A stretch of DNA of 44,504 nucleotides, taken from the NCBI GenBank assembly GCA_934630855.1, contig CAKTWW010000013.1, positions 1 through 44,504 on the forward strand. The letters are read 5' to 3'. Shown here piece after piece: positions 16,609-26,027 of the stretch. A program made the translations under genes and the position numbers. Every line of letters starts with the position of its first letter. Positions within the stretch are counted from its first letter, which is position 1. The DNA comes from an uncultured Collinsella sp. Its GTDB lineage: Bacteria > Actinomycetota > Coriobacteriia > Coriobacteriales > Coriobacteriaceae. The notes under the pieces are model-generated. The model was given only the letters and a program-made list of their open reading frames with translations, was not told where the DNA came from and searched no databases.

Positions 16609-18369
16609 GTGGCCGATCAGGACATCAAGTTGCTCATCGAGCGCATTATGGCCGAGGCCCGGACTCATCAGTCCGCCCGCTTCTCAAACGAAGTCTATGC
16701 TGATGAGCCGATTCTCAAGACCGGCCGACAGATGCAGAACTTCCTCCCCGACCAGTACCGCAAAATGCGCGAGATATCGCGCTGGCAAGACGACCCCAAG
16801 GGCGGTGCGGGCCGTTGGCTTTCGGAGGCAGAGCTCTTCTACCGCCAAGGCCTGCTCATGGCCGATTTTGAGGATGACTGCCCCTACAACGGCACGTTTA
16901 AGTCGTACTTTCCCACCTACAATGCCATGAGCGACCGACAGCTGCGCGGCTACTTTACCTGGCGCGCGCGGGTACGTCGCGGAACCGTGGAAGAGACGTC
17001 TACCTCCTTTGCTTTCCTATATCTCTATGAGCTGATCTGTGGCGTTGGCGTAGATGATCCGCTCGACGGCTTTAACAAGATCAAGGCGTTTTGGGATGCC
17101 TATCGCGCCTTTGAGCCCGGTATCGACCGGTTCGCGCGCGTGTGGTTGCAGGATTACGCTGTATTTCACGGGCTCGACCCCAAGCTGCTTCGCGACTCTA
17201 AAACCGTCATGTTCGACAACGCCCTTATCGAGCTGCGTCGCGCGGCGCGAGACCTTACACCTACGACGGTCCCGTCCGACCGGGCCCCCAAGCGTCGCAA
17301 GACCTCCGAGCCTACGCTCCCCCTTCCGCCCGACGAGGCGCGCGAGGAGCGACTCATGGCCGCCATCAATGCGCTCTCCACGTACAACCTCAATAACTCA
17401 CGGCTCGACCGCAGCCATCATCGCGACCTGCGCCACGTGGCATGCGCCGTATATGTCCGCATGGCGCGCTACTATGACACGCATCGAAAGACCGGCATCG
17501 TAGCGAGCTTGTTTGGGGAGGAGACGGCCATGCCCTACACCATGTTTGCCTCGGCCGTGTTCTTTGCGCCCGAGCGCCACGAAGACTGCGAATATCACCT
17601 GGACCCCATTCACATCTACCGCTGCCAAAACGGCTTTTGGGAGTGTATGCGCATCCACGGCAGCAGACAAAAGAGCAGCAAGCTTGGCGAGATGATGCGC
17701 GCCTGCGACCAGCGTCTGCGTCTGGCGCTGGACCCCACCCATCCCCTTAAGGAAGAAAAGGTCCCCAAATATCTGGCCAAGATCATCGATGACGAGATCG
17801 TAGCGTGGCTTTCTTGGGATGCCGCGCACCAGCCCGTCAAGATCGATATCGACCTGAGTCAGCTGGGGCATATCAGAAGCGCCGCCGCACAGACGCGCGA
17901 GGCGCTTTTGATCGACGAGGAACGCGAGGACGACGTGTTCGCAGAGGTCGATACGACGGGGTCCGAGCAGCCGGAAGCCGAGCCCGCGATCGATATGGTT
18001 GCCAAACCGGTCGCGGCGCCCACGCGACAGGATGAGGCCGACGAGCCGACCATCCCCACCGAGCAGTTTGGCGTCGTGGCCCCGCTCCTCGCGCCGACTC
18101 CCACGTTCGCAGCGGCCACACCCGTCGACACCGCATCCGCACTCGCCCCCGCTGCAGGCGCCTATCTGCGCGCGCTGCTCGAGCAGAACACAGCGCAGGC
18201 GGCATCGGCGGTAGAGCAATCGGGACAGAGCGAGGACATGCTTGTCGACAGCATCAACGAAGCACTCTTTGACCTGGTGGGCGACACCGTTATTGAATTT
18301 GGCGCGGCAGGGCCGCAGATTATCGAGGACTACGAAGCAGACGTGAGAGGATACCTAGACCATGAGTGA
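16609..18369 (+). CDS. TerB-N/TerB-C domain protein
   Basis: A 586-aa protein beginning with a GTG after GGAGAGGAGAG. Residues about 45-230 resemble the TerB-N domain (RWLSEAELFYRQGLLMADFEDD, YFPTYNAMSDRQLRGYFTWRARVRRG, LYLYELICGVGV). Residues about 375-450 resemble TerB-C (VPKYLAKIIDDEIVAWL, VKIDIDLSQLGHIRSAAAQTREALLIDEE). A low-complexity acidic/proline-alanine tail follows. These domains were first noted in tellurite-resistance and predicted stress or defence systems; they are structural, not catalytic. The stop overlaps the ATP-binding gene by eight bases. It is probably the scaffold or sensor of a complex with the ATPase and helicase downstream. Confidence 0.8.
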   Translation: MADQDIKLLIERIMAEARTHQSARFSNEVYADEPILKTGRQMQNFLPDQYRKMREISRWQDDPKGGAGRWLSEAELFYRQGLLMADFEDDCPYNGTFKSYFPTYNAMSDRQLRGYFTWRARVRRGTVEETSTSFAFLYLYELICGVGVDDPLDGFNKIKAFWDAYRAFEPGIDRFARVWLQDYAVFHGLDPKLLRDSKTVMFDNALIELRRAARDLTPTTVPSDRAPKRRKTSEPTLPLPPDEAREERLMAAINALSTYNLNNSRLDRSHHRDLRHVACAVYVRMARYYDTHRKTGIVASLFGEETAMPYTMFASAVFFAPERHEDCEYHLDPIHIYRCQNGFWECMRIHGSRQKSSKLGEMMRACDQRLRLALDPTHPLKEEKVPKYLAKIIDDEIVAWLSWDAAHQPVKIDIDLSQLGHIRSAAAQTREALLIDEEREDDVFAEVDTTGSEQPEAEPAIDMVAKPVAAPTRQDEADEPTIPTEQFGVVAPLLAPTPTFAAATPVDTASALAPAAGAYLRALLEQNTAQAASAVEQSGQSEDMLVDSINEALFDLVGDTVIEFGAAGPQIIEDYEADVRGYLDHE

Positions 18370-19657
18370 TACCGCATCCGCAGCACCCCGCGTGCCCAAG
18401 CGCGTCGCCGCCGTCATTCTCAACTCGCTCAAGGGCGGCGTCGTCCCGCGCATCGGCCTTCCCTACATCACCGTGGGACGTGAGGTCGAGATCCGCGCCC
18501 TGCTCACCGACCTGAGCCTCATCGCCGATGGCGGCGCGAGCTTCCGCTTCCTGGTCGGTCGCTACGGCGCCGGCAAGAGTTTTTTGCTCCAAACCATTCG
18601 TACACATGCCATGGGCGAGGGTTTCGTCGTCGCCGATGCCGACCTTTCCCCCGAGCGCCGACTGCAGGGCGGTCAGGGGCAGGGCCTCGCTACCTACCGC
18701 GAACTCATCCGCAACATATCGACCAAGACGCGCCCCGAGGGCGGCGCACTCAACCTTATCCTGGATCGTTGGGTTGCCTCGTGTGACGATGCCGACGAGT
18801 CGGCCATCAATGCCCAGCTCGCTCCGCTCGAGGAGATGGTCCACGGCTTCGATTTCACCCGTATGCTCCGTCGCTATCGTACGGCCGTCGCAGAGGGAGA
18901 CGAAGAGACCATGAGCCGCGTGACTAAATGGATTCGCGGCGAGTATCGCACCAAGAGCAAGGCGCGCACCGAGCTAGGCTCCTCGACCATCATCAGCGAC
19001 GACGACTGGTACGACTACACCAAGCTCATCGCACGCTTTTTGGTCTGCAGCGGCTACAAGGGCATGCTGGTGCTCATCGACGAACTTGTAAACCTGTACA
19101 AGATTCCCAACGCCATCACGCGCCAATACAACTACGAGAAAATCCTGACCATGTACAACGACACGCTGCAAGGCAAGGCGCAGTACTTGGGCATGATTAT
19201 GGGCGGCACGCCGACCTCTATCGAGGACCGCCGCCGCGGCGTGTTTTCCTACGAGGCCCTGCGTAGCCGACTCGCCCAGGGCCGATTTGCGCGCGAGGAC
19301 CTCAAGGACATGCTCGCGCCCATCATTCGTCTGCAGCCGCTCACCTACGAGGAGCTGCTGGTCTTGATTGAAAAGCTCATGCAAATCCATGCCGGCTACT
19401 TTGGTTGGACCCCTACGCTTACCGAGAACGACTTGGTGGACTTCCTCAAGATTGAGTTTGGTCGCGTGGGAGCCGATACGCACCTGACGCCCCGTGAGGT
19501 CATCCGCGAGTTTATCGAGTTGCTTGACATCCTGTGTCAAAACCCCGATGCCGACGTGGCCGAGTTGCTGCAAAGCGTCGGCGGCGATGCCCTCGCGCCG
19601 GCCAGCGAATCGCCCGCATCATCCGACGACCGCAACTTCGCCGAGTTCACCATCTAA
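18362..19657 (+). CDS. BrxD-like ATP-binding protein (DUF2791)
   Basis: A 431-aa P-loop ATPase. Walker A is GRYGAGKS (66-73) and Walker B is LVLIDE (236-241); GGTPTSIEDRRRGVFSYEALRSRLA downstream is the sensor-like block of the DUF2791 family. That family includes BrxD of type 2 BREX phage-defence systems. The start overlaps the TerB gene by eight bases. The stop TAA lies inside the left arm of a hairpin (19656-19692). No PglX, PglZ, PglW or PglY gene is nearby, so this is not a complete BREX locus. Confidence 0.85.
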   Translation: MSDTASAAPRVPKRVAAVILNSLKGGVVPRIGLPYITVGREVEIRALLTDLSLIADGGASFRFLVGRYGAGKSFLLQTIRTHAMGEGFVVADADLSPERRLQGGQGQGLATYRELIRNISTKTRPEGGALNLILDRWVASCDDADESAINAQLAPLEEMVHGFDFTRMLRRYRTAVAEGDEETMSRVTKWIRGEYRTKSKARTELGSSTIISDDDWYDYTKLIARFLVCSGYKGMLVLIDELVNLYKIPNAITRQYNYEKILTMYNDTLQGKAQYLGMIMGGTPTSIEDRRRGVFSYEALRSRLAQGRFAREDLKDMLAPIIRLQPLTYEELLVLIEKLMQIHAGYFGWTPTLTENDLVDFLKIEFGRVGADTHLTPREVIREFIELLDILCQNPDADVAELLQSVGGDALAPASESPASSDDRNFAEFTI

Positions 19658-19692
19658 CCTGCCAAAAAGGGACAGGTTTATTTTGGTAGGTT
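19656..19692 (+). repeat. Hairpin between the brxD-like and helicase genes
   Basis: AACCTGCCAAAA (19656-19667) pairs with TTTTGGTAGGTT (19681-19692), 12 bp with one G-T pair, around a 13-base loop containing GGGACAGG. The left arm includes the end of the upstream stop codon. TTTTATCT follows, so it could partly stop transcription inside the operon. Confidence 0.65.
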
Positions 19693-19773
19693 TTATCTGG
19701 GCAAACGCCGATGTTGCAAGATATCGCGCCGTTGCCCGCTACGTTGATCAGCCCGTTGTTGAGAGGAGGCCCC

Positions 19774-22218
19774 GTGAACGCTTTTGACCGATATGCTCCG
19801 TTTATCCAAGACTTCATCTACTCCCACGATTGGGAAAGCCTGCGCTCTATCCAGGTTGCGGCAGCAGATGCAATCTTTAACACGCAGGACAATGTGCTCC
19901 TGACGGCATCCACGGCATCCGGCAAAACCGAGGCGGCCTTCTTTCCCATCCTGACCGAGTTTTGGGAGAACCCGCCCGCGAGCGTGGGCGCCCTCTACAT
20001 TGGCCCCCTCAAGGCGCTCATCAACGACCAGTTCGTCCGCCTCAACGACCTCTGCGAAGAGGCCGATATCCCTGTCTGGCACTGGCATGGCGATGTCTCG
20101 CAATCGCACAAGGCCAAGCTCATCAAAAAGCCGAGCGGTATCCTGCAGATTACGCCCGAATCACTCGAGGCACTCCTGATCCATAAGCACATGGCGATCC
20201 CGCGCATGTTCTGTGACCTGCGCTATGTGGTCATCGACGAGGTCCACTCGCTCATGCGCGGTGACCGCGGCGGGCAGACGCTCTGCCTTATCGAGCGCCT
20301 CTCGCGCATGGCCGGCGTACGGCCCCGCCGCATCGGCCTTTCGGCCACCATCGGCGACCCCGAGCGCACGGGCGCCTTCCTGTCGCAGGGGACGGGACGC
20401 GACTGCGTCATTCCCCGCTTTGAGGAGCCGCGCCGCGTGTGGCGTATCTCCATGGAGCACTTCTACAACTCGGGTCCCCAGGCGCAGCAGCGAGGATTCA
20501 CGAGCACAGGTCCACGGGAAGCCGAGGTGCTCGCATGCGAGCGCATTGAAGCAGCGGCACCCGCGGCACTGCCCGCCAGCACCCAAGAAATGCGCCACAG
20601 CGGACAACTCACACAGGAGGAGCGCCGTCAACGTCGCGAGCAGGCACGGGGCAAAGCTGCCCCCAAGGACCGTCGCACCTCCTCGGCCCCCGAAGGCGAA
20701 GTCGACATCCCACAGGCAACAGAGCAGGCGCTGCTCAACCCCACCGATACCGCGCCCGACAACGCCGATCCCGGCATAGGCTATATCTTTGAACATACCC
20801 GCGGCCGCAAGTGCCTGGTCTTTGCCAACTCGCGCGAGGAGGCAGAGGCCGTGTGCTCCATGCTGCGCAGCTACTGTGAGAACCGGCACGAGCCCGACCG
20901 CTTCCTGATCCACCACGGCAACCTCTCGGCATCGCTGCGCGAGACCGCCGAGGAGCTCATGCGCGACGAGGAACAGGCACAGACAACCGTTACCACCTCC
21001 ACACTGGAGCTCGGTATTGATATCGGCCGTCTGGAGCGCGCGTTCCAGATCGATGCGCCGTTTACTGTCAGCTCCTTTTTGCAGCGCATGGGGCGTACAG
21101 GCCGTCGCGACCTTCCGCCCGAGATGTGGTTCGTCATGCGCGAGGAAGAGCCCGAGCCGCGCACGATGATGCCCGAAACGATTCCCTGGAAGCTCCTGCA
21201 GGGCATCGCACTCGTGCAACTCTATCGCGAGGAAAAGTGGGTCGAGCCGCCCGAGCTCGATCGACTCCCCTACAGCTTGCTCTATCACCAGACCATGTCG
21301 ACGCTCGCCAGCACCGGCGAGCTCACACCGGCCGAACTTGCCCAGCGCGTGCTCACGCTCAGCTATTTCCACCGCGTCTCCGCCGATGACTACCGCGTGC
21401 TGCTGCGCCACCTCATTAAGATCGACCACATCCAGGTCACCGAGGGCGGCGGGCTCATCGTGGGCCTCGCGGGCGAGCGCGTCATCAACAACTTTAAGTT
21501 CTACGCCGTGTTCCAGGAGAACGAGGAGTTTACCGTTCGCAGCGAATCGGCCGAGCTGGGCACGATCGTCAATCCGCCACCACCTGGCGAACGCATCGCC
21601 ATCGCAGGCCATTGCTGGATCGTCGAGGAAGTGGACTGGAAGCGTCACACCGTCTTTGCCACGCAGGTCAAGGGCCGTGTGCCGGCCTACTTTGGCGACT
21701 GTCCCGGAGACATCAATACGCATGTGCTCGAGCGCATGCGCCAAGCGCTCAACGAGCATGTGGCATATCCGTACCTCATGGGTAACGCACGTGCACGACT
21801 TGCGCAGGCTCGTCATACGGCTGAGATTTCGGGCGCGGGAACTAAACCGCTCATCAACCTGGGCGGCGACACCTGGGTGCTCTTCCCCTGGCTGGGCAGC
21901 TATGCCTTCTTGGCACTCGAGCGTATGCTCAAAATTAAATGCGCCGCGAAGCTGGGCCTTCGCGGGCTCGATCCATCGCGTCCGTACTTTATGCAGTTTA
22001 AGATGAAGGCAGACGAGGAAACGTTCTTTGAGGTACTCGCTGCCGAGGCCGAGAAGGACTTCGACCCCATTGAGCTCGTCTATCCCGGCGAGGTGCCCTA
22101 CTTCGATCGTTACGACGAGTACGTTCCCGAGGAACTCGTTCGCAAAGGCTTTGCCGAAGGCGTCCTTGACATCCAAGGCATGAAGCAACGCGTCCTCAGC
22201 TGGCGCAACCACGCATAA
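19774..22218 (+). CDS. BrxHI/Lhr-like DEAD/DEAH-box helicase
   Basis: A superfamily 2 helicase of 814 aa. Motif I is ASTASGKT (45-52), motif II DEVH (155-158), motif III SAT (190-192), and motif VI FLQRMGRTGRR. A charged linker (about 230-320) with many Arg, Glu and Pro splits the two RecA-like domains. The C-terminal ~330 residues match the Lhr-like extension. In type 2 BREX, BrxHI helicases accompany BrxD. The start is GTG after GAGGAGG; an in-frame ATG 21 codons upstream has no ribosome site. It is third in the operon after the TerB and BrxD-like genes. Confidence 0.85.
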   Translation: MNAFDRYAPFIQDFIYSHDWESLRSIQVAAADAIFNTQDNVLLTASTASGKTEAAFFPILTEFWENPPASVGALYIGPLKALINDQFVRLNDLCEEADIPVWHWHGDVSQSHKAKLIKKPSGILQITPESLEALLIHKHMAIPRMFCDLRYVVIDEVHSLMRGDRGGQTLCLIERLSRMAGVRPRRIGLSATIGDPERTGAFLSQGTGRDCVIPRFEEPRRVWRISMEHFYNSGPQAQQRGFTSTGPREAEVLACERIEAAAPAALPASTQEMRHSGQLTQEERRQRREQARGKAAPKDRRTSSAPEGEVDIPQATEQALLNPTDTAPDNADPGIGYIFEHTRGRKCLVFANSREEAEAVCSMLRSYCENRHEPDRFLIHHGNLSASLRETAEELMRDEEQAQTTVTTSTLELGIDIGRLERAFQIDAPFTVSSFLQRMGRTGRRDLPPEMWFVMREEEPEPRTMMPETIPWKLLQGIALVQLYREEKWVEPPELDRLPYSLLYHQTMSTLASTGELTPAELAQRVLTLSYFHRVSADDYRVLLRHLIKIDHIQVTEGGGLIVGLAGERVINNFKFYAVFQENEEFTVRSESAELGTIVNPPPPGERIAIAGHCWIVEEVDWKRHTVFATQVKGRVPAYFGDCPGDINTHVLERMRQALNEHVAYPYLMGNARARLAQARHTAEISGAGTKPLINLGGDTWVLFPWLGSYAFLALERMLKIKCAAKLGLRGLDPSRPYFMQFKMKADEETFFEVLAAEAEKDFDPIELVYPGEVPYFDRYDEYVPEELVRKGFAEGVLDIQGMKQRVLSWRNHA

Positions 22219-22249
22219 AACCAGTCCTTTTGGGACGGGGCTCAATGAG

Positions 22250-23125
22250 CTAGTCGTGAAGGGCGGCACCGAGGAAGTCGGCGTCGAAAGGCACGGCTTC
22301 GATGAAGGTGTAGTCACCGTCGCTGGCGATGAGCAGGTAGTTTTCCTCGCCGCCGAACTCTGTATCGCCACAGGGAATCACCCAAGCGTGGTCGAACACC
22401 TCGAGCGCCGTTGCGGCGCAATCTCGCAGGAACGACACATCGCTCCCCTCGTTCGCGCTCACGATATTGGCTACATAGATGCCGCCCGGGTTCAAGCTGC
22501 CCCGGGCGAAACGGAGCGCCTCAACGGTCGCCAGCTCGCGCACGGGTTCGGCGCCGCCAAAGCAATCGCTCACAACCACGTCGTAGCGACGATGTCCCAC
22601 GCTCGTCACACCCAGGTACGAACGCGCCTCGGCGGTAATCACCCGTAGGCGATCGCCAACCGTGCGCTCCAGCTCGTCCAAGTAGAACCAACGACGCGCC
22701 AGACGCGTAATCTCGGCATCGTACTCGATGACGTCCATGCGCAAGCCTTCATGCGACATCAGCGCAAACTTGGGATAGGCAAACCCGCCACCGCCCAGCA
22801 TGAGCATGCGGTCGATACCATGCCCGCAAGTATCGCGCATTGCATCCTCGGCCTCGAACACATCGTCAAATGCGCGATAGTACACAAAGACCGGCTCCAC
22901 CCAGCGATCGCCAACATAGCTCGCGCTTTGGTAGACGCCGCCCTGCACCAGCACGCGGACCTCGTCACCGTTCTCATCGTGCACACGCTTCACGCGCGCC
23001 AATCCGTTGCGGGTTCGCGCGACCTGCAGACAGGCAGCGCGAACAGCGACGGCAGCCGCGCCCAGTGCCGCGGCTCCCAGGGCAACGCCGGCAACGACGC
23101 CAGCAGAAACACTCGGCTTGTTCAT
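22250..23125 (-). CDS. Membrane-anchored spermidine-synthase-like protein
   Basis: A 291-aa protein with an N-terminal Ala/Gly-rich membrane helix (about residues 8-31) followed by a Rossmann methyltransferase fold of the spermidine synthase type: LMLGGGGFAYPKFAL is the nucleotide-binding loop, VIEYDAEIT the acidic loop, and YDVVVSDCFGG the strand-4 motif. Such stand-alone relatives are often annotated SpeE-like or fused-MFS; whether this one makes polyamines is unknown. It begins directly after the elp3 stop (no gap), so the two are co-transcribed. Confidence 0.78.
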   Translation of the reverse strand: MNKPSVSAGVVAGVALGAAALGAAAVAVRAACLQVARTRNGLARVKRVHDENGDEVRVLVQGGVYQSASYVGDRWVEPVFVYYRAFDDVFEAEDAMRDTCGHGIDRMLMLGGGGFAYPKFALMSHEGLRMDVIEYDAEITRLARRWFYLDELERTVGDRLRVITAEARSYLGVTSVGHRRYDVVVSDCFGGAEPVRELATVEALRFARGSLNPGGIYVANIVSANEGSDVSFLRDCAATALEVFDHAWVIPCGDTEFGGEENYLLIASDGDYTFIEAVPFDADFLGAALHD

Positions 23126-25030
23126 CTAGAGCTCCTTCTGCAGATAAAGGCCATGGTCGCAAAAACCCAGGTGGCGGTAGTACTCGCGCGTACCAATCGC
23201 GCTGATCACATTGATGTGTGTATAGCCCGCATCCTGAGCAATCTGGCACGCGCGTTCCACGAGCAGACGCCCCAGACCGTGATGCTGAGCCGCCTGGCCC
23301 TGATCGCCCATGCGCGCCGCCATACCATACACGTGCACCTCGCGAATCATCGCCTCGTCCGGCAACGTCGGTAGCTCGTCCGCATGCGCGGCAACAAACG
23401 CGCGATCGGGCAACGACAGGCGCAAAAAGCCGGCGATCTTGCCCTCGGGCGTCACCCACTGCAAAAAACGTTCGCTCGTCACCGGCGTCTCGTAAGCAAC
23501 CTCATCAAGAGAGAGCTCATCCAAATCGGCACCCGCGGTACTGATCTCGCGGTAGCGGATCTCGCACACCGTCGCACCATCGCCGCAGGCCTCCAAACGA
23601 TTCTCGACGAGCTGGCGCAGATTGGGCTTCTTATTGCCCACCATGATGTCGTCGGAGCTAAAGTCGCGAATCATACGGCTGATACGGCAAAACGCCGGCG
23701 TCACCACAATGTCGTCGGCCAGCACGTCGAGCAGCTCCTCCTCGGTATAGGGGCGCCACTCGCCACGCTCGTAGCAGCCCACCAGGCGCGAACCCTCAAT
23801 GAGCGCGCACGGGTAGACCTTGACCTCGTCGGGCATAAAGGTGCCCTCGGTCATAAAGCGCTCGTAGTCGCGTTTGTCCCCCTCGGGCGTAGCGCCCAGC
23901 AAGTTGAGCATAAAATGCGCGTGGATCTTAAAGCCAAACAGTCTTGCAAGCGAAAACGCACGCTCAATCTGAGCCACCGTAATGCGACGCTCGTTAATGT
24001 CGAGCAGGTGCTGGTCAAGGCTCTGAATACCCATCTGGATCTTGGTGCAGCCCAGGCGGCGAATGAGTGTAAGCGCCTGCGGCGTCACGGCATCGGGGCG
24101 GGTCTCGATGACGAGCCCCACCACGCGATGCTTCGCCGTCTCGTTAATGCGCTGCTGTCGCTCAAGCTCCTCCATCGTTGCCGTCTGCCACTCGGCGACC
24201 TCGCCCCACGGCGTACCAGGGCCGTACAGCCGACGCACCGCACGGTTGTAGCCGCCCACGGCAGCGTCCACGCGCTCCTGTTCGCCGGCAACACCTGCCG
24301 CAAGTTCACGCTCATCGATTGCAATACCGGCAGCCCGATAGCGCTCGCGACGCTCCGCCACCACCGGCGGCAACGCATCGGTGGGCGCGTCATCGAGCAG
24401 GCGTCCCGCCTCGGCGTGGCTGATGCCCGGGCGGGCCAGCATGGGATTAGCCGCCACGCCGGCCACGGCATCGTCATTGAGTGCGCGGAAGAGCTCCGTC
24501 ATAAACCAGGTCTGATAGCCTTCCGGATAATCGCTCCAGGTGCCGCCGAGCACGATGAGCTCAATCTTGTCGGTCGCGTGCCCCATCTGCGAAAGCGCCG
24601 TCAAACGGGCACTCACCTGCAAATACGGATCAAAGCTATTTTGCTCTGCACGGGCGCACGCCGGCTCAGCGTGCAGATAACTCTTGGGCATGCGCAGGTC
24701 GTTAGGGCAAAACAGGCAATCGCCCGAGCACGGCCAAGGCTTGGTGATGACGGTGATGGTCGCCACGCCCGATGCCGTGCGGCGCGGCTTCATGCGCAGC
24801 ACCTGCAGCAGTTGACGCTCCAGCTCGGCATCGACATTCCACCCAGCCCAACGAGCCGGCTCTTCGCGCTTCACCCGCTGGTAAAACGGCAGCAGGCGAC
24901 GCTTGGCCAAATCGCGTTTGTCGGCACCCTCGCGGCGCGCCTCGGCATGTATCAGTTTGACGAGCGCCTTGTCGTCCACGGTCTCACCGCGACGCAGGGC
25001 CTCGAGTATGTTCAAGATAATCTGTTCCAT
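23126..25030 (-). CDS. elp3: Elp3-type tRNA uridine(34) acetyltransferase/radical SAM enzyme
   Basis: A 634-aa two-domain enzyme. C101, C105 and C108 (CSGDCLFC) hold the radical-SAM [4Fe-4S] cluster, followed by the Elp3 body (VLGGTWSDYPEGYQTWFM, TKIQMGIQSLDQHLL). The C-terminal ~100 residues form a GNAT acetyltransferase (HHGLGRLLVERACQIA, REYYRHLGF). Archaeal, eukaryotic and a few bacterial Elp3 proteins add a carboxymethyl-type group to C5 of wobble uridine in tRNA. It heads a two-gene minus-strand operon with the SpeE-like gene. A Trm9-like methyltransferase gene lies 2 kb away. Confidence 0.92.
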   Translation of the reverse strand: MEQIILNILEALRRGETVDDKALVKLIHAEARREGADKRDLAKRRLLPFYQRVKREEPARWAGWNVDAELERQLLQVLRMKPRRTASGVATITVITKPWPCSGDCLFCPNDLRMPKSYLHAEPACARAEQNSFDPYLQVSARLTALSQMGHATDKIELIVLGGTWSDYPEGYQTWFMTELFRALNDDAVAGVAANPMLARPGISHAEAGRLLDDAPTDALPPVVAERRERYRAAGIAIDERELAAGVAGEQERVDAAVGGYNRAVRRLYGPGTPWGEVAEWQTATMEELERQQRINETAKHRVVGLVIETRPDAVTPQALTLIRRLGCTKIQMGIQSLDQHLLDINERRITVAQIERAFSLARLFGFKIHAHFMLNLLGATPEGDKRDYERFMTEGTFMPDEVKVYPCALIEGSRLVGCYERGEWRPYTEEELLDVLADDIVVTPAFCRISRMIRDFSSDDIMVGNKKPNLRQLVENRLEACGDGATVCEIRYREISTAGADLDELSLDEVAYETPVTSERFLQWVTPEGKIAGFLRLSLPDRAFVAAHADELPTLPDEAMIREVHVYGMAARMGDQGQAAQHHGLGRLLVERACQIAQDAGYTHINVISAIGTREYYRHLGFCDHGLYLQKEL

Positions 25031-25044
25031 GCCCCCATTGTAAA

Positions 25045-25080
25045 GGCAAAGGCGCCGGAGCCGACCACGGCCCCGGCACC
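25045..25080 (-). terminator. Intrinsic terminator after the XRE-DUF4097 operon
   Basis: On the minus strand a 12-bp stem (25080-25069 with 25062-25051, two G-T pairs) with a 6-base loop is followed by TTTGCC and further T residues. It sits between the DUF4097 stop and the elp3 start, separating the two minus-strand operons. Confidence 0.7.
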
Positions 25081-25127
25081 TCCATCAAAGAGCGCGGCTA
25101 TGTTTATCGGTCCTCGATAACCGTCCG

Positions 25128-26027
25128 TCATTCCGGATTGAACGACATGTCGCCCGAACCGACCTCAAAACGATACGTGGCAGACTTATCGCCGTTATCG
25201 AATTCAAGCTTCAAAATGGTCTCGCCATCGTAGTCAAGCGGAAGGAAAACGCTCTCAAAATCACCGCTGCCCAGAGCAAGACTTGCCTTAAAGCCCGTAG
25301 AGTTCGGAACCATTATCTCAACATCGCCCGAGCCAACGCTCACGTCCATCGACTTCGCGGGGGCCTGATAGAGCTCAAACGTCACATCGCCCGAACCGAC
25401 CTCGGCATTCAGGGTATCGGTCACGGTGCCCGTAAACTCAACATCGCCCGAATCCAGCGTTAGATTCAGATCGTGACACGCAATGCCCGCGACCGTCAGG
25501 TCGCCCGACCCTACATTCGCTGTTATGCCCACCAGGTTATCCGCAACCTCGCGCGGCAGTTCGACGGTAACCGTGCGGTCAATCGCACGCTCGTCATCGC
25601 AGTCGAACTGGCTAATCTTGAGCGTAGAGCCCTTGATTTCGGCCAGGTTCCGGGTTGCCGCATCGAAGGCAACGGTCCCCGTTGCCACGCGACCGCTTTC
25701 GATTACGCGCACCGGCCCGCCGGAGACGTGCTTGACCTCGACCGTGCCCGACGTCACATCTAGATCAAGGGACTGGAATGAGTCAGCATCAAAGGTTACA
25801 CTCGAAAGCTTCTGAGGCCGAGCGGAATAACTACCGTCGTCCAAGGGATCATCCTCGTCAACCTCATCGTCCAGACCAGACAAGCTGGATGCAAGATCAC
25901 TAAGGTCCCACGGTCCCTCGAAATGAATCAAAGTCCTCGAAGCGCCAAAGACGAGCCCAATGATGAGCACGAACGCCCCAATGCCAACGCCCAAGCGTAC
26001 CTTGGATTCATGCGAAAGCTTCATCAT
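25128..26027 (-). CDS. DUF4097 (putative beta-solenoid) membrane-anchored protein
   Basis: A 299-aa protein with one N-terminal membrane helix (about 12-30), a short acidic linker, and a C-terminal domain built from repeated strands. The motif GSGD or a variant recurs in regular spacing: VGSGDLTV, LDSGDVEF, VGSGDVTF, VGSGDVEI, LGSGDFES, VGSGDMSF. This matches DUF4097, annotated as a putative adhesin with a right-handed beta-helix. The first ATG overlaps the regulator gene by four bases. Similar pairs with a DNA-binding partner appear in envelope-stress loci; that role is inference. Confidence 0.85.
   Translation of the reverse strand: MMKLSHESKVRLGVGIGAFVLIIGLVFGASRTLIHFEGPWDLSDLASSLSGLDDEVDEDDPLDDGSYSARPQKLSSVTFDADSFQSLDLDVTSGTVEVKHVSGGPVRVIESGRVATGTVAFDAATRNLAEIKGSTLKISQFDCDDERAIDRTVTVELPREVADNLVGITANVGSGDLTVAGIACHDLNLTLDSGDVEFTGTVTDTLNAEVGSGDVTFELYQAPAKSMDVSVGSGDVEIMVPNSTGFKASLALGSGDFESVFLPLDYDGETILKLEFDNGDKSATYRFEVGSGDMSFNPE

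Noticed and set aside
16609..22218. Complete BREX type 2 system
   Set aside because: PglW, PglX, PglY and PglZ homologues are not visible on either side; only BrxD-like and BrxHI-like genes are present.
20161..22371. Long minus-strand open frame of 736 codons
   Set aside because: It lies opposite the BrxHI-like helicase, which has complete helicase motifs; long antisense frames are common in GC-rich DNA.
23384..25120. Long plus-strand open frame of 578 codons
   Set aside because: It lies opposite elp3, whose cysteine motif and acetyltransferase domain are clear.
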